A DNA stretch of 64,000 nt from Carboxylicivirga caseinilyticus. GTDB taxonomy: Bacteria; Bacteroidota; Bacteroidia; Bacteroidales; Marinilabiliaceae. Positions 7,680 through 18,413 of the stretch are shown here, piece by piece; position 1 is the first letter of the stretch, and each line of letters opens with the position of its first letter. Below the pieces are notes generated by a model, which saw only the letters and a list, made by a program, of their open reading frames with translations, had not been told where the DNA came from and did no database searches. The stretch is taken from NCBI GenBank assembly GCA_025499705.1, contig JAFMVE010000009.1, forward strand, positions 1-64,000. Reading direction: 5' to 3'. A program made the position numbers and the translations under genes.

Positions 7680-9618
7680 ATGAAATCCTTGCTAATTCCA
7701 ATCATTATTTTATTCAGCCTAAATGTCTGGGCAGAAAACTATACTTTAACACTCAATGATGTTACATTTGACCAAGCAACTGGCACCATTGTACAATTCA
7801 ATAATTATACTGAGAAAGACATTACAATCCCTTCCTTCTTTAATGTAGATGGCATTGATGTTGAAATTAAGATAATCGGTAATAATGCCTTTAGTTTTCA
7901 ATTCCTATCGTCAGTTAAACTCCCAAATACCATAACAAGAATTGAATATATGGCATTCAATTACAACAACTTATCCAGCATAGATTTGCCCGATGGAATT
8001 ACTACCATTGGAAATGAGGCATTTGCAAATAATTATATAAACACTCTTTCATTACCTTCATCCTTAACTGAGATTAGTTATGGTGCCTTTGAAAACAATC
8101 AACTTAGTTCAATTAATATTCCATCAAACCTTACAGAAATAAAGGCTTATACATTTTCTCAAAATCAAATTAGTTCTGTAGTAATTCCCGAAAATATTGT
8201 GAGTATTGAACGCTTTGCATTTTATTCGAATCAGATTAGTTTACTTACTATTCCAAATACAATCACATTTATAGGAGAAGCCGCTTTTAACAAAAACGCG
8301 ATTACAACTATAAATGGAGAAAGTTCTGATGGCATAATATACCTAAGGAATGAAGACGGAACCGAAGACCTTTCTGCTATTATTTCATATGGTGGAACTT
8401 CAAAAGCCATTGATTTCATACCATCAAGTGTGGTATCGATCAATGAATTGGCTTTTACCGGAAATTCAATTACTTCATTGACTATTCCTGAAACCATTAC
8501 TGAAATACAAGATAATGCCTTTGCCAGTAATGCCATTACTACATTATCGATTCCTAACAATGTTACATCTTTAGGAAGTTTTGCATTTGCATTTAATAGC
8601 TTAGTCTCAATTTCTCTTCCTGAATCTATTTCTGATATAGGCTTTGGATTAGTTAATGGTAATGCCATTACTGAAATTAACGGTATCCCTTCAAATGGAA
8701 TTTTATTTGGCCGTAATTTTGACGGTACGGAAGATCCTACAATTGTGACATCATATGGAGGTGTATCCGATATAATCAACTTTATTCCTGAAACAGTTAA
8801 AACAATAGGCGAACATTCCTTTATTCTTAATAATCTTACATCTGTGACCATTCCTGAAGGAGTGACATGCATAAGAGATTTGGCTTTTCAAAACAATAAG
8901 ATTACAACATTAAATCTACCTAATTCATTGCATTATATTGGATATCAGGCTTTCTTTTTGAATTCAATAAACTCAATTACAATTCCTGAGAATGTAATAT
9001 GCATTAAGGAAGGTGCTTTTTTAATGAATTCATTAAGTAATTTTTATCTACCAACTCATTCCGAACTTTCTTCAAAAGGATGGATAGATGCAGCTGGAAA
9101 TACATATTATTCAAACGAGAAGGTTACTAATTTGTCAACATCTTATAGAATTCACCGACATCTACCATATCGAATATAATTTGAATGGAGGTGCATTAAC
9201 TTCAGAAAATCCATATTATTATGAGAAAAGCACTGGTATTTCGAGCTTTAATGCTCCAGTCTATAACAATTACGATTTTAGTGGATGGTATAAAAATGAT
9301 GATTTAATTGAATCAATCACCCCAGGTTATGAGGGAGATCTCTTCTTATCAGCTAGATGGGATTTAGCCAATAATATTCAAAATGAAAGCAAAGTATTAG
9401 AAATCTTTCCTAATCCTACAGATGGATATCTTAACATTAAATATGGAAATAGGTTTTCAATAGAAGTAATCGATCTTACCGGAAGTATTCTTTATCATGA
9501 AAAGATTTCAAATGGATCAGTAAATCTCAGTAAAATCTGTAATCCTGGTATTTATATCTTAAAAGTTGAAGATATCGAGTCTAAAAAAATCATGACCAGA
9601 AAAATCGTAATAAAATAA
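7680..9618 (+). pseudogene. BspA-like LRR surface protein, frameshifted T9SS cargo
   Basis: The first frame (7680-9179) encodes a signal peptide and about 20 BspA/LRR_5-type leucine-rich repeats with units such as LTSVTIPEGVTCIRDLAF, interrupted by two DGxxxxxxxxDGTED spacers. The next frame continues directly from about 9154 with a Listeria-Bacteroides (Flg_new/InlB B-repeat) module, YNLNGGAL...FSGWYKND, and ends with a type IX sorting domain (FPNPTDGYLNIKY...GIYILKVE...IVIK). The two parts join sensibly if one base is removed near 9150-9153. The intact protein would have about 645 residues and be secreted to the cell surface, where LRR proteins of this class bind host or matrix proteins. 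Either the gene is broken or the base is an error. Confidence 0.75.
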
Positions 9619-9657
9619 TGATTAGAAGTGTACTGCAAATAATATATTAAACAATCA

Positions 9658-12600
9658 TTAATCTTCTTTGGGTAAAGGGATTGTAAAAATAAAGGCTGTC
9701 CCTTTACCTAAATTTGATTGAACTTCTATCGAACCATTATTTTTCTCAACCAATTCTTTACAAAGGAAAAGTCCAATACCCGTGCCGGGTTCTCCAGAAG
9801 TTCCCGTAGTACTTGCTAATGCTTCATGATCAAAAATAATTGGTAGCTTATCTTGGGAGATACCAACACCATCATCTTCTACAATAACCTTGATTTGATG
9901 AACTTCATTTATTGCTTTTACTTTAATGTTTCCGTTTAAATTTGTGAACTTAACTGCATTACTCACAAGATTCCTTACAACGGTTCTGAACATATCTTCA
10001 TCTCCATAAGCTATTAGATCGTCAGAACACTCCAGTTGAAACAATATCTTTTTTTGGTAAATAGCTTCATGAAAATGCAGAGTCGACTCCTTTAATGTCC
10101 TAAGCACCATGAATTCCTTCCTCCGGAATTTCACTTCTTTTGTTTGACTCTTTGCCCAAAACAATAAATTTTGAAGCAGATCAAAAATACGACTTGTTGA
10201 CAAATTAATATTATGAGCCAATTTAACCCTTTCGTCCTTATTACCACTGTCCTGTTCTTCCATCAATAAATCCGTCATTCCTAAAATAGTATTAAACGGA
10301 CTTATTAAATCATGAGCAATAATTGAGAATAATCTATCTTTGGTCTGATTCAATTCCTTTAAACGCACATTTCCTTTTTCAAGCTCTTCCGATTTCTCTG
10401 TGATTATTTTAGACTGTTGTTCTAATTGCACTTGTCTATCTTCTAAAAGTTTATTTAGGTTATCCAGGTATTCGGCCTGTGTTCTGAGCTCTTCGTTGCT
10501 TTGCCTGAATTCTTTGGTTTTCCGGTTCACCTGCATTGCCAATAACTTGCGTTGCCTTCTTATTCTAAGTGAATGAATATTTAATGTTATCCATATCAGA
10601 AAGAAAACGAGACCAATTAAAAAAACTATAAACAACGGAGTTTTATACCAGGGAGGATTTACCTTAAACGAAATTTGTGCTTCCTTCTCATTCCAGACGC
10701 CATCATTATTGGCTGCCTTAACATGAAATTTGTATTTACCTGGTGATAGATTGGTAAAACTTACTGAAGTTTGTTTGGTTGGTTTCTGCCAGTCCTCATG
10801 CAGTCCCTCCAACATGTATTTATAGGTATTCTCGTCCGGATTATTATAAGACAAACCCAAATACTCAAATGTGATGATCTTATCCTGATAATCAACTTCA
10901 AAATATTTGGTATAACTAATATGCTCTTTTAAGATTGAAGATGAATCATTGGGATCGGTAATATGATTTAATACGTAAAGATTGGTAATAACCGGATCAG
11001 GAGGATACATATTTATACTTACCTCTAAGGGATTAAAATGAGTAATACCTTTTGTACCTCCAAAATATATTCTTCCTTCAGAATCTTTATACTGAGCCCT
11101 TGGAATGAGGCTGTTATTATTCAATGATTCAATATCATCAAATAATAACACATCATTGTTTTCTACATTAAGTCGTATAATACCATTGTAGGTACTTAAC
11201 CATAAATTACCAGCGTTATCTTCCTGAATTCCACAGATTGTTGTTTTTAAGATGTCGTTATTAAATCTCTTAAATTCCTTTACTTCTTTTTGATACAGAT
11301 TAAGTCCATTATCTGTACCAACCCAAATTCGCTTTTTAGTATCTTCAAATAACACGAATATGTTATTACTGCTTATGCTGTTTGAATCGTTGGAATTAAA
11401 ATAAAAGTTTTCGAATCGACTACTCCCCTTTTTCATAAAACCCAATCCCCATACTGTAGCTGCCCATAAGTCACCATCAGAAGTACCAAGAACATCATTT
11501 ACATAGGGATTTGAAATACCTGAATTAAGAGTATTGAAGTGATAAAATTTGTTTACCTTTTTATCTAATTTATCAATCCCTTTACTATATGTCACTATCC
11601 ACAAATCACCATTTACATCCTCCGAAATTGCACGAATATCGTTACAAGCTATTGATGCAGTGTCGCCCGGACTATGAGTAAAGCTGTCGAAATAGTCTTT
11701 TTCTGAATTATATTTTTGCAGTCCTCCTTCGTATGTTCCGAGCCAAACAGAATTATCCGAATCAGTATATAAAGTAAAGACTGTTCCAGAGCCAGGTCCT
11801 CTAGCGTCTCCTTCTCGATGAAATTTTTGTTCCATCTTCCAATCCCAGTAATTAAATATTGTTATACCTGGCCTGCTGTTAGCTATCCATAAATTTCCTC
11901 TGGAATCTTTTGTAATAGCGTTAACACCCATATGTTCCAGATGCCAATGCTCTGCTTTATTATTTGATACATGCTGAAATCCACTTGGCGGTACTCTTAA
12001 GCCAAGTCCTTCACCGTTATGACCTACCCAGATATTATTCTGATTATCCTGATAAATTATGGCTGGAGAAGGTTTTATACTATGCTGATCATCACTATAA
12101 TAATAATAACCATAAAAAGAATCCTTCTCATCATCATACATTTTTAAACCCGTATAATCAATGGTCCAGATCTGATTATTATTATCAACCATGATATCAA
12201 CAATATGATCTGTATCAGGCAAACCTATCGGATGCAATTTAAAAATACGGTTTTCTATATCATAGGAAATCAGACCATTCCCCCTGCTTGCTATCCATAA
12301 CATACCATCTTTAATGGCAATATCCTGAATATTAGCATACGGTAATTTAAACGAGGAGTCTCCAATTTCAAACTTCGTTAACTCTTTAGTGTTATGGTTG
12401 TAATAACTAAGTCCACCACCAGACATTGCACCAATCCAAATATTATTATTTGAATCAAATATGAAACGGCTTATTTGCCCATTCTCTATTTCAATAAATT
12501 TCTTAAAGATATTTTCGGTGGCATCATACTTAAAAATGGTTGAAAATACACTCACAAAAATTTCACCATCAGCATTTTCTGCAATACAATCAATATGCAT

Positions 12601-12945
12601 GGTTTCACTAATTTCCTGAAGACCAGAAAAACCATAACTTATAAAATTGTCCTTCAACCTATTATATGCATGCAAACCATTTTGGGTTACAACCCAAAGA
12701 GTAGATTTACTGTCGACAAATAAATCAGTAATATAATAATGTTGTAATTGGGTTGAATCTTTAACATTATCATAGTAAGATTTAAAATTCTCACCATTAA
12801 AACGATTTAATCCATTTATGGTACCGACCCAAATATAACCTGTTGAATCTTTAATAATTGAGGTCACAAAGGTATTAGAAAGTCCTTCTCTTTGATTAAA
12901 ATAGCGAAATTTTAAATCAACTGTTTGGGCAAATCCATTACTCAA
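9658..12945 (-). CDS. Two-component propeller sensor histidine kinase
   Basis: The product has at least 1095 residues. A periplasmic double seven-bladed propeller (Reg_prop repeats such as NIWVGHNGEGL, about 20-640) is followed by a Y_Y_Y domain (about 665-755), one transmembrane helix near 770, a coiled coil, a HisKA domain with the phosphorylatable His in IAHDL (about residue 877) and a HATPase (NAVKFT, DDGVGIS, GTGIGLFLCKE). There is no receiver or AraC domain, so it is not a hybrid HTCS regulator; a separate response regulator is required and none is adjacent. The first usable start here is a TTG, yet the codons upstream to about 13005 encode a good signal peptide (FNFLLLAFLIVLSNGFAQ) without any ATG, so the true start is uncertain. 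The ligand is unknown. Confidence 0.85.
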   Translation of the reverse strand: MSNGFAQTVDLKFRYFNQREGLSNTFVTSIIKDSTGYIWVGTINGLNRFNGENFKSYYDNVKDSTQLQHYYITDLFVDSKSTLWVVTQNGLHAYNRLKDNFISYGFSGLQEISETMHIDCIAENADGEIFVSVFSTIFKYDATENIFKKFIEIENGQISRFIFDSNNNIWIGAMSGGGLSYYNHNTKELTKFEIGDSSFKLPYANIQDIAIKDGMLWIASRGNGLISYDIENRIFKLHPIGLPDTDHIVDIMVDNNNQIWTIDYTGLKMYDDEKDSFYGYYYYSDDQHSIKPSPAIIYQDNQNNIWVGHNGEGLGLRVPPSGFQHVSNNKAEHWHLEHMGVNAITKDSRGNLWIANSRPGITIFNYWDWKMEQKFHREGDARGPGSGTVFTLYTDSDNSVWLGTYEGGLQKYNSEKDYFDSFTHSPGDTASIACNDIRAISEDVNGDLWIVTYSKGIDKLDKKVNKFYHFNTLNSGISNPYVNDVLGTSDGDLWAATVWGLGFMKKGSSRFENFYFNSNDSNSISSNNIFVLFEDTKKRIWVGTDNGLNLYQKEVKEFKRFNNDILKTTICGIQEDNAGNLWLSTYNGIIRLNVENNDVLLFDDIESLNNNSLIPRAQYKDSEGRIYFGGTKGITHFNPLEVSINMYPPDPVITNLYVLNHITDPNDSSSILKEHISYTKYFEVDYQDKIITFEYLGLSYNNPDENTYKYMLEGLHEDWQKPTKQTSVSFTNLSPGKYKFHVKAANNDGVWNEKEAQISFKVNPPWYKTPLFIVFLIGLVFFLIWITLNIHSLRIRRQRKLLAMQVNRKTKEFRQSNEELRTQAEYLDNLNKLLEDRQVQLEQQSKIITEKSEELEKGNVRLKELNQTKDRLFSIIAHDLISPFNTILGMTDLLMEEQDSGNKDERVKLAHNINLSTSRIFDLLQNLLFWAKSQTKEVKFRRKEFMVLRTLKESTLHFHEAIYQKKILFQLECSDDLIAYGDEDMFRTVVRNLVSNAVKFTNLNGNIKVKAINEVHQIKVIVEDDGVGISQDKLPIIFDHEALASTTGTSGEPGTGIGLFLCKELVEKNNGSIEVQSNLGKGTAFIFTIPLPKED

Positions 12946-13197
12946 TACTATTAAAAAAGCTAATAGTAAGAAATTGAATCTTATATTTTGTTTACATGCT
13001 TTGATGATGTATAAATTTTCCCCTTACACAAACAATCATCTAATTTACAAAGATGTTTGCGTTTTATAAACAGTTAGGTTCAAATAAATACGCAGATATT
13101 CAAAACAAGTTTTAAAATATAAAGAAATATTGATCCTTCTTTTTCAATTATTTGCTAACATTTCAAATTTGAACTCAAGTTTCAGTGCTTAATCATA

Positions 13198-15201
13198 TTA
13201 TCTGGATGGGTCAAACTCCCACATCCAATTATTCATTCCTAACCCCACATATCCTTTCCCATCTATACTAAAAGCAATTGCATTGCGATTATCGATTAAA
13301 TCGGATGTTTCAATTTCCGACCATGATTGAAACATTATATTATAAGAATAGAATGAATGCCAATATCCTATGGAAGCGTAAATTTGATCATTAATAACAA
13401 AACCTAAAGATCGGTTATTATCGCCTCCTTGAGGAAAATCTTTTATTTTAATCCACAGATCATTACCCGGATCATATCGATACATAAAAGAAATATCTGT
13501 AGCAAACCTTCTGCCTAAACCCACATAAGCATTAGAACTTGTTGATAAGGCAATACCATAAAACATCTGTTCAGGATAATTAGCGACTTTAGACCAATCA
13601 TCTGTCATCTCATCATATCTCCAAACATCAGTAAAATACTCGAGCGTACCGCCACCATATCCTGTACCTATATAACCCGAATTATTAATTTTAAATGCAA
13701 CAGCACTTGAACGCTCCTTACCAGCAAAATCCTGAAGTTTTGTCCATGTATTATTCTGAATATTATATTCCCACCAATCTTTATAATAAACATGATAAGG
13801 TGAAGGAGAACTACCTGTTCCAAAGAAAACATTATCTTCGATAACAAATCCAACCCCATTAAACCTGTTTCCTCCGGGAAAATCTTTTAACCTTTTCCAT
13901 TCGTCTTGATTCGGATCGTATTCAAAAAACACACTACTATTATTTAATCCAATATATGCTTTCGATTCACCTGCAAAACAACTGGCATAACCATATGAAA
14001 AACCTGATGTTAATAATTCTTCTGGTGCATTTTTAAGTCTGAACCATTGATCATTAATTATCAGCTTCTCATCAAATGTGTATTGTTGCCCGGCTATTTG
14101 AACTGCCAAGGACAGATTTCGGGAAGGATAAATTATTTCATCCTGGGTGGGTAATTGAACTTGAATTTCATTATTACTTGCCTTAATAACTTCAACTTGT
14201 ATTCCTCCGACATAAACATCGTTATTTTGAGCTAGCGGACTAAAATTCTCACCTGTTATAGACAGTGTAGTACCTGTTAATATGGCTTTTGGAGAAAATT
14301 CTGATAACACAACTGGCAGTAGTTTAAAACTTTCTGTTGCAAATGAAGAAACACTATTCATCTCAACCCTAACCTCTGAACTCTTTTTATTCAGATCATC
14401 AGGTACATTTACAATTATTTCTTCATCTGACACTTCTATTAATTCTGCTTCAAATTCATCAAAAAAGACTTTAAGAGTGCTTATATTCGAAAAGTTTTCT
14501 CCTGTTATGGTCACAAGCGTTTCAAAATTCCCAGTTTTTGGACTGTAATCAAATACTTCTGGTGTAACTAATTCAAATTGCTGGTCTGCTATGGCTCTAT
14601 TTCCATTTATTGTGACCGATAATTCTGATTTTTGACTTGCTAACCACGGCGGAACTAGTGCAACAATAGTATCCTGACTTTCTTTAAGAACTCTTGCATA
14701 AGACGTATTAAACTTTACTTCATTTGTAGTTTGTACATAGCTAAAGTTCTGCCCTACAATCGTAATGGTATCTCCTAAATTACCTATTTTAGGTTCATAA
14801 TAAGTTATAACAGGGGCTTTACTACCCATACTTTCGAATGATACCTCATTTCCATAGGTAATTAGACTAGTGTTTTTTAAATAGCTGCGAACATAATAAA
14901 CCTCTCCTGCCTCTAATGTTGTCGTAACAAGCTGGTTAAAATTTTCACTTTCCAATGGCTTGTAAATAATATATTTATCAGATCGGTCAATAGTTGGGTT
15001 ATTTACTTTACTCCAAACGAACCCATATTCTTTAATATCTGAGTTGTATCCATTAATAACCTTGGCAGAAAAAAAGGCTCCTTCTTTAGTTATATTAGTT
15101 ACTTCTTCGGTATACAACAGTGGCAATAAATCAGTATGTTGCTCCTTATTGCAAGCAGCCACAATCAACACCATTATAATAATTGAAAAATAGCTTTTCA
15201 T
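13198..15201 (-). CDS. IPT/TIG and Kelch-propeller surface lipoprotein
   Basis: The 667-residue lipoprotein has a signal ending in VLIVAAC (lipobox). An Fn3-like domain (about 25-125, ending YYVRSYLKN...YGNEVSF) is followed by three to four IPT/TIG Ig-like domains (about 130-385) with the typical GDTITIVGQNFS motif, then a six-bladed Kelch-type propeller (about 395-667; repeated YDPxxDxW and GYIGTGYGG units). IPT-Kelch lipoproteins are typical surface binding proteins of Bacteroidota; the ligand is unknown. It is the last gene of a five-gene operon, 26 bp after the small outer-membrane protein, and is a paralogue of the 830-residue protein encoded two genes upstream. Confidence 0.8.
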   Translation of the reverse strand: MKSYFSIIIMVLIVAACNKEQHTDLLPLLYTEEVTNITKEGAFFSAKVINGYNSDIKEYGFVWSKVNNPTIDRSDKYIIYKPLESENFNQLVTTTLEAGEVYYVRSYLKNTSLITYGNEVSFESMGSKAPVITYYEPKIGNLGDTITIVGQNFSYVQTTNEVKFNTSYARVLKESQDTIVALVPPWLASQKSELSVTINGNRAIADQQFELVTPEVFDYSPKTGNFETLVTITGENFSNISTLKVFFDEFEAELIEVSDEEIIVNVPDDLNKKSSEVRVEMNSVSSFATESFKLLPVVLSEFSPKAILTGTTLSITGENFSPLAQNNDVYVGGIQVEVIKASNNEIQVQLPTQDEIIYPSRNLSLAVQIAGQQYTFDEKLIINDQWFRLKNAPEELLTSGFSYGYASCFAGESKAYIGLNNSSVFFEYDPNQDEWKRLKDFPGGNRFNGVGFVIEDNVFFGTGSSPSPYHVYYKDWWEYNIQNNTWTKLQDFAGKERSSAVAFKINNSGYIGTGYGGGTLEYFTDVWRYDEMTDDWSKVANYPEQMFYGIALSTSSNAYVGLGRRFATDISFMYRYDPGNDLWIKIKDFPQGGDNNRSLGFVINDQIYASIGYWHSFYSYNIMFQSWSEIETSDLIDNRNAIAFSIDGKGYVGLGMNNWMWEFDPSR

Positions 15202-15227
15202 AACTGATAGATTTTATAAACAAGATT

Positions 15228-15926
15228 CTAAAGAAAAACATGTCGATAATTACCCAATGTAATTATTAAACCACCCATAAGCGAATTTAGGTAAGTACCT
15301 TCATTATCATAGCCAGTATAAATATTGAAATACTGCACATTATACGACAGCTTGAGACCAATTCTTTGCGATAAACGCAAATTTGCTTCCGGACTTATTT
15401 TCAAACTAAACCCAGTACTGGAATCTGTCATATTATAAACTGGTTCTAATGACTCTGTCTCACTAAATGGAATTATCTCATTGTCAACCAGCATCGATCT
15501 GCTTCCGGAATATAAATGCATTTGCGGAGAAATGGATAGCCCCAGGCGAAGTCTATTCATCAATCCACCTTCTTTGTGAGGTGAATGCACAAATAATTGT
15601 GGCCCAACTGATATAAGATTACCTCCATCGGTCAGTATTTGAGCAAATCCGGCTCTTGTTGATGGTTCTGAAAAATTATAAAAGCCTAAAGCAGCACCTC
15701 CTGATAACCATGAATAGATTTTATGCCCATATGAAAAATCAAAACTAAATCCAGTTTGATTTACCTCCGAAGGGAAAAACATATTAGTACTACCACTAAT
15801 GCCGGACAAGGTTCCATAACCTGCTGTGATTCCTATTTGGTGTCGGGTTTCTAACAACTGAGCATTGCTATAATTTGCAAATGTTGTACTAATAAATAAC
15901 AACATTAAAATTTTAATTCTATTCAT
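15228..15926 (-). CDS. Outer-membrane beta-barrel-like protein
   Basis: The product is about 232 residues with a signal peptide (LMLLFISTTFANYSNAQ). The mature part has alternating hydrophobic strands and aromatic-rich turns typical of a small outer-membrane beta-barrel, for example FSFDFSYGHKIYSWLSGG and LKLSYNVQYFNIYTG. The ATG at 15926 overlaps the stop of the upstream lipoprotein gene by 8 bases (GATGAATAG), giving coupling; an ATG at 15950 would add eight unneeded residues. It probably sits in the outer membrane as partner of one of the two IPT lipoproteins encoded either side. No named family was recognised. Confidence 0.65.
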   Translation of the reverse strand: MNRIKILMLLFISTTFANYSNAQLLETRHQIGITAGYGTLSGISGSTNMFFPSEVNQTGFSFDFSYGHKIYSWLSGGAALGFYNFSEPSTRAGFAQILTDGGNLISVGPQLFVHSPHKEGGLMNRLRLGLSISPQMHLYSGSRSMLVDNEIIPFSETESLEPVYNMTDSSTGFSLKISPEANLRLSQRIGLKLSYNVQYFNIYTGYDNEGTYLNSLMGGLIITLGNYRHVFL

Positions 15927-18411
15927 CTGGAGTGAATTTATAAACAACATTATTAACTAAATAATAAACATCACCATTAACATCAGGAAAAAAACGAGTT
16001 GAGGTTGTACTTCTAGATATAATATTTGGCTCCAGCTTCTCGAATGAATCATCTCTAGGAGAAAGGCGTGCCAACTCTAAATAATATGTACGTACAAAAC
16101 ACTCATAAATTTCATCATTGTATACAAAAAAATGCTTGAATGCGTAGTAATAATTAAATCTATAGAGAGGAGATAAAATATAAGTAGTATTATTGAAATC
16201 ACTTAGTAACACTTTAGAAAATCCATTATTAAACCCTGTATAGAAATATTCGCCAATACCAAATGTATAATAATCAAAATGAAATTCTCCCAGTTCTTGC
16301 CATGAGCCATTATATCTATATACTTTATTATTCTTAGTATTTACAATTAGTTCATTATTGATTTCAGCGGTTCGAATAACACTATCATTTTCAGCTTCAA
16401 CCACTACATCATCCCAATGCATAAAGTCAAAATTAAACTCTAGCAAATGGTAATCATGACATATGTATATATTATCATTAATAATAGTTGGGAAAATACA
16501 GTTTTGTGCATACAATTCTCCCGGAATATGACTATCTGCAAGTCTTATGTTAGTTGTTATCTTTTCAACATGACCTGTATTCATGTCAATAACACGCATT
16601 GCTTTTTCATCATTTAATAGATAATATAATTTATAATCTTTGGCAAAGCAAAGCTCACCATGAGGCTCATAATCAAACTCTTCACAAGTAGTTTCATAAC
16701 TAAAATAATCCTCCAATATGATATTATGATCCGTAGGATACAATTCATCTCCAAAGAGAAATTCAAGCCTATATTCCCCTTTTCCGATTAAATTTAATGT
16801 TGTATATTCATTTTTATCGACAGTAATCGATTCATTTGGTCTTTTAAACACCAAATTACTTTGAATATGTCTTAACTGATATGCTCTACTTATAAATGGC
16901 AAATTGACACCTTCAATAAATAACTTATCACCTCGCTTAATAATGTTGTTTGGAATAGATGAGACTACAGGATAAGGAACTTCAATAATCTTCTTATTAG
17001 AAAATCTGCTATTATTTTCTAACCATATCTCGTATTGCCCGGGAAGCATTTCCTCTGCAAGATAAATGAAGTATTTGGCACTACTTGAGGTCATTGCTAT
17101 ACTTCCTGTTACATTAGGTCTATCGATTCCTTTAAAATGAAGTAGACATCGACCTCCATATGTTCCGTCAGTACTAATTTCTAACTTCCCCCCATATGGA
17201 ATTGTTGAATCAAACACTTTGGTGATTTTAGGCTTTCGATGAATCACAGACGAATTATAGATTGTCACAAGATTTTTATATAATTCACTATATACCTGAC
17301 AATTAACATTAAACTCCTCATGTGCATAATCTTTATAATATATGTTTGGAATTAACCTTGCACTATCTTTCCATAATCCAACTTTATTACAAAGAGATTC
17401 TATAGAAGTTATCACATCAACTTTACTAAAATCAATATTCTTTGCATATAAGGTTATAGTGTCTGTAGCATAAATACTATCAACTGAGAGGCCTAAAATA
17501 GACTGTTCATTATAATGAAAAGTTGGACTAACTGAAACAACACTACCTGCCTGATTAAACTCCAAATCTACATCCTGCTCATCACCTAAAAAGGGAACTT
17601 GAAAATGTAACTTATCAATTTTTAAATATGGATTTTTTATTGGATTAATTCTTATCGGTTCCAAACTAATGTCTCCGAATAATAACCTACCATAATATTC
17701 TGAAAGATTTTGTCCTTCAATGATAATAGTATCTGGATATTGACCTCTATCAGTATTTATTCCGGTAATTAGAGGACTAAGTATTTTAAACTCCTTTTTA
17801 TCTGATGAATTACCATATAAATTCACACAGACGACACTTTCATATACGTCCAGGTTAGGAGGAACTATTACCTTAATTGAATCGGAATTACCCCAAATAA
17901 GAGGTGCAACAATACTATTAAATAACACTTTATTATTCTTACCATTCCTATCAAAATTCTCACCTGTTATAAGAATTGTATCACCCCAGAAAGCGATAGA
18001 CGGTTCTATTTTTGATATTACTGGTGGTTGAGATCCACTTGAAAAAAACTCAATCAGGTTGCCATAAATCAGGTATTTTTCAGTTTTGGCATAACTTCTT
18101 AAATAATAAGTAGTATCAGGAACCAGCACATAATCATAAAAAAAAGAAAAACTCTTATCATTTAATTCATTTACCTTTAGTACTTCATCATCAATTGTTG
18201 GTTCCTTTTTTAAACCCATCACAAATCCCTGCTCAACAACATCATGTTTACTATCGAGCAAGATTGACGCAGAAAAAGTAACACCATTCTTTGTTGATCC
18301 ATCATATGAAACTTCATTCGTGGAAAGGACTAAAACATTTGATTTCTGATAGTCTTTTTGACACCTCAAAAACAAAAGAGCTATAAATATTATGTAAAGA
18401 TTCCTATTCAT
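15919..18411 (-). CDS. Large IPT/TIG surface lipoprotein with degenerate propeller
   Basis: The 830-residue lipoprotein has a lipobox LLFLRC near residue 17. Its N-terminal Fn3-like domain (TTYYLRSYAKTEKYLIYGN) and the following IPT/TIG repeats (WGDTILITGENFD; YPDTIIIEGQNL) match the 667-residue protein of the same operon, so the two are paralogues. The middle (about 280-560) contains further Ig-like segments and the C-terminal 260 residues look like a diverged beta-propeller. The length is above that of most IPT-Kelch lipoproteins. It is probably anchored on the outer membrane facing out and binds a ligand not identifiable here. It lies 2 bp downstream of the 409-residue outer-membrane protein gene. 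Confidence 0.75.
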   Translation of the reverse strand: MNRNLYIIFIALLFLRCQKDYQKSNVLVLSTNEVSYDGSTKNGVTFSASILLDSKHDVVEQGFVMGLKKEPTIDDEVLKVNELNDKSFSFFYDYVLVPDTTYYLRSYAKTEKYLIYGNLIEFFSSGSQPPVISKIEPSIAFWGDTILITGENFDRNGKNNKVLFNSIVAPLIWGNSDSIKVIVPPNLDVYESVVCVNLYGNSSDKKEFKILSPLITGINTDRGQYPDTIIIEGQNLSEYYGRLLFGDISLEPIRINPIKNPYLKIDKLHFQVPFLGDEQDVDLEFNQAGSVVSVSPTFHYNEQSILGLSVDSIYATDTITLYAKNIDFSKVDVITSIESLCNKVGLWKDSARLIPNIYYKDYAHEEFNVNCQVYSELYKNLVTIYNSSVIHRKPKITKVFDSTIPYGGKLEISTDGTYGGRCLLHFKGIDRPNVTGSIAMTSSSAKYFIYLAEEMLPGQYEIWLENNSRFSNKKIIEVPYPVVSSIPNNIIKRGDKLFIEGVNLPFISRAYQLRHIQSNLVFKRPNESITVDKNEYTTLNLIGKGEYRLEFLFGDELYPTDHNIILEDYFSYETTCEEFDYEPHGELCFAKDYKLYYLLNDEKAMRVIDMNTGHVEKITTNIRLADSHIPGELYAQNCIFPTIINDNIYICHDYHLLEFNFDFMHWDDVVVEAENDSVIRTAEINNELIVNTKNNKVYRYNGSWQELGEFHFDYYTFGIGEYFYTGFNNGFSKVLLSDFNNTTYILSPLYRFNYYYAFKHFFVYNDEIYECFVRTYYLELARLSPRDDSFEKLEPNIISRSTTSTRFFPDVNGDVYYLVNNVVYKFTPDE

Positions 18412-18413
18412 CT

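Noticed and set aside
8231..8872. Long open reading on the minus strand of the LRR gene
   Set aside because: It is the mirror of periodic LRR codons; the plus-strand reading has a signal peptide and clear domain repeats.
9658..12945. Hybrid two-component (HTCS) regulator
   Set aside because: The protein ends right after the HATPase domain; no receiver or AraC HTH is present.
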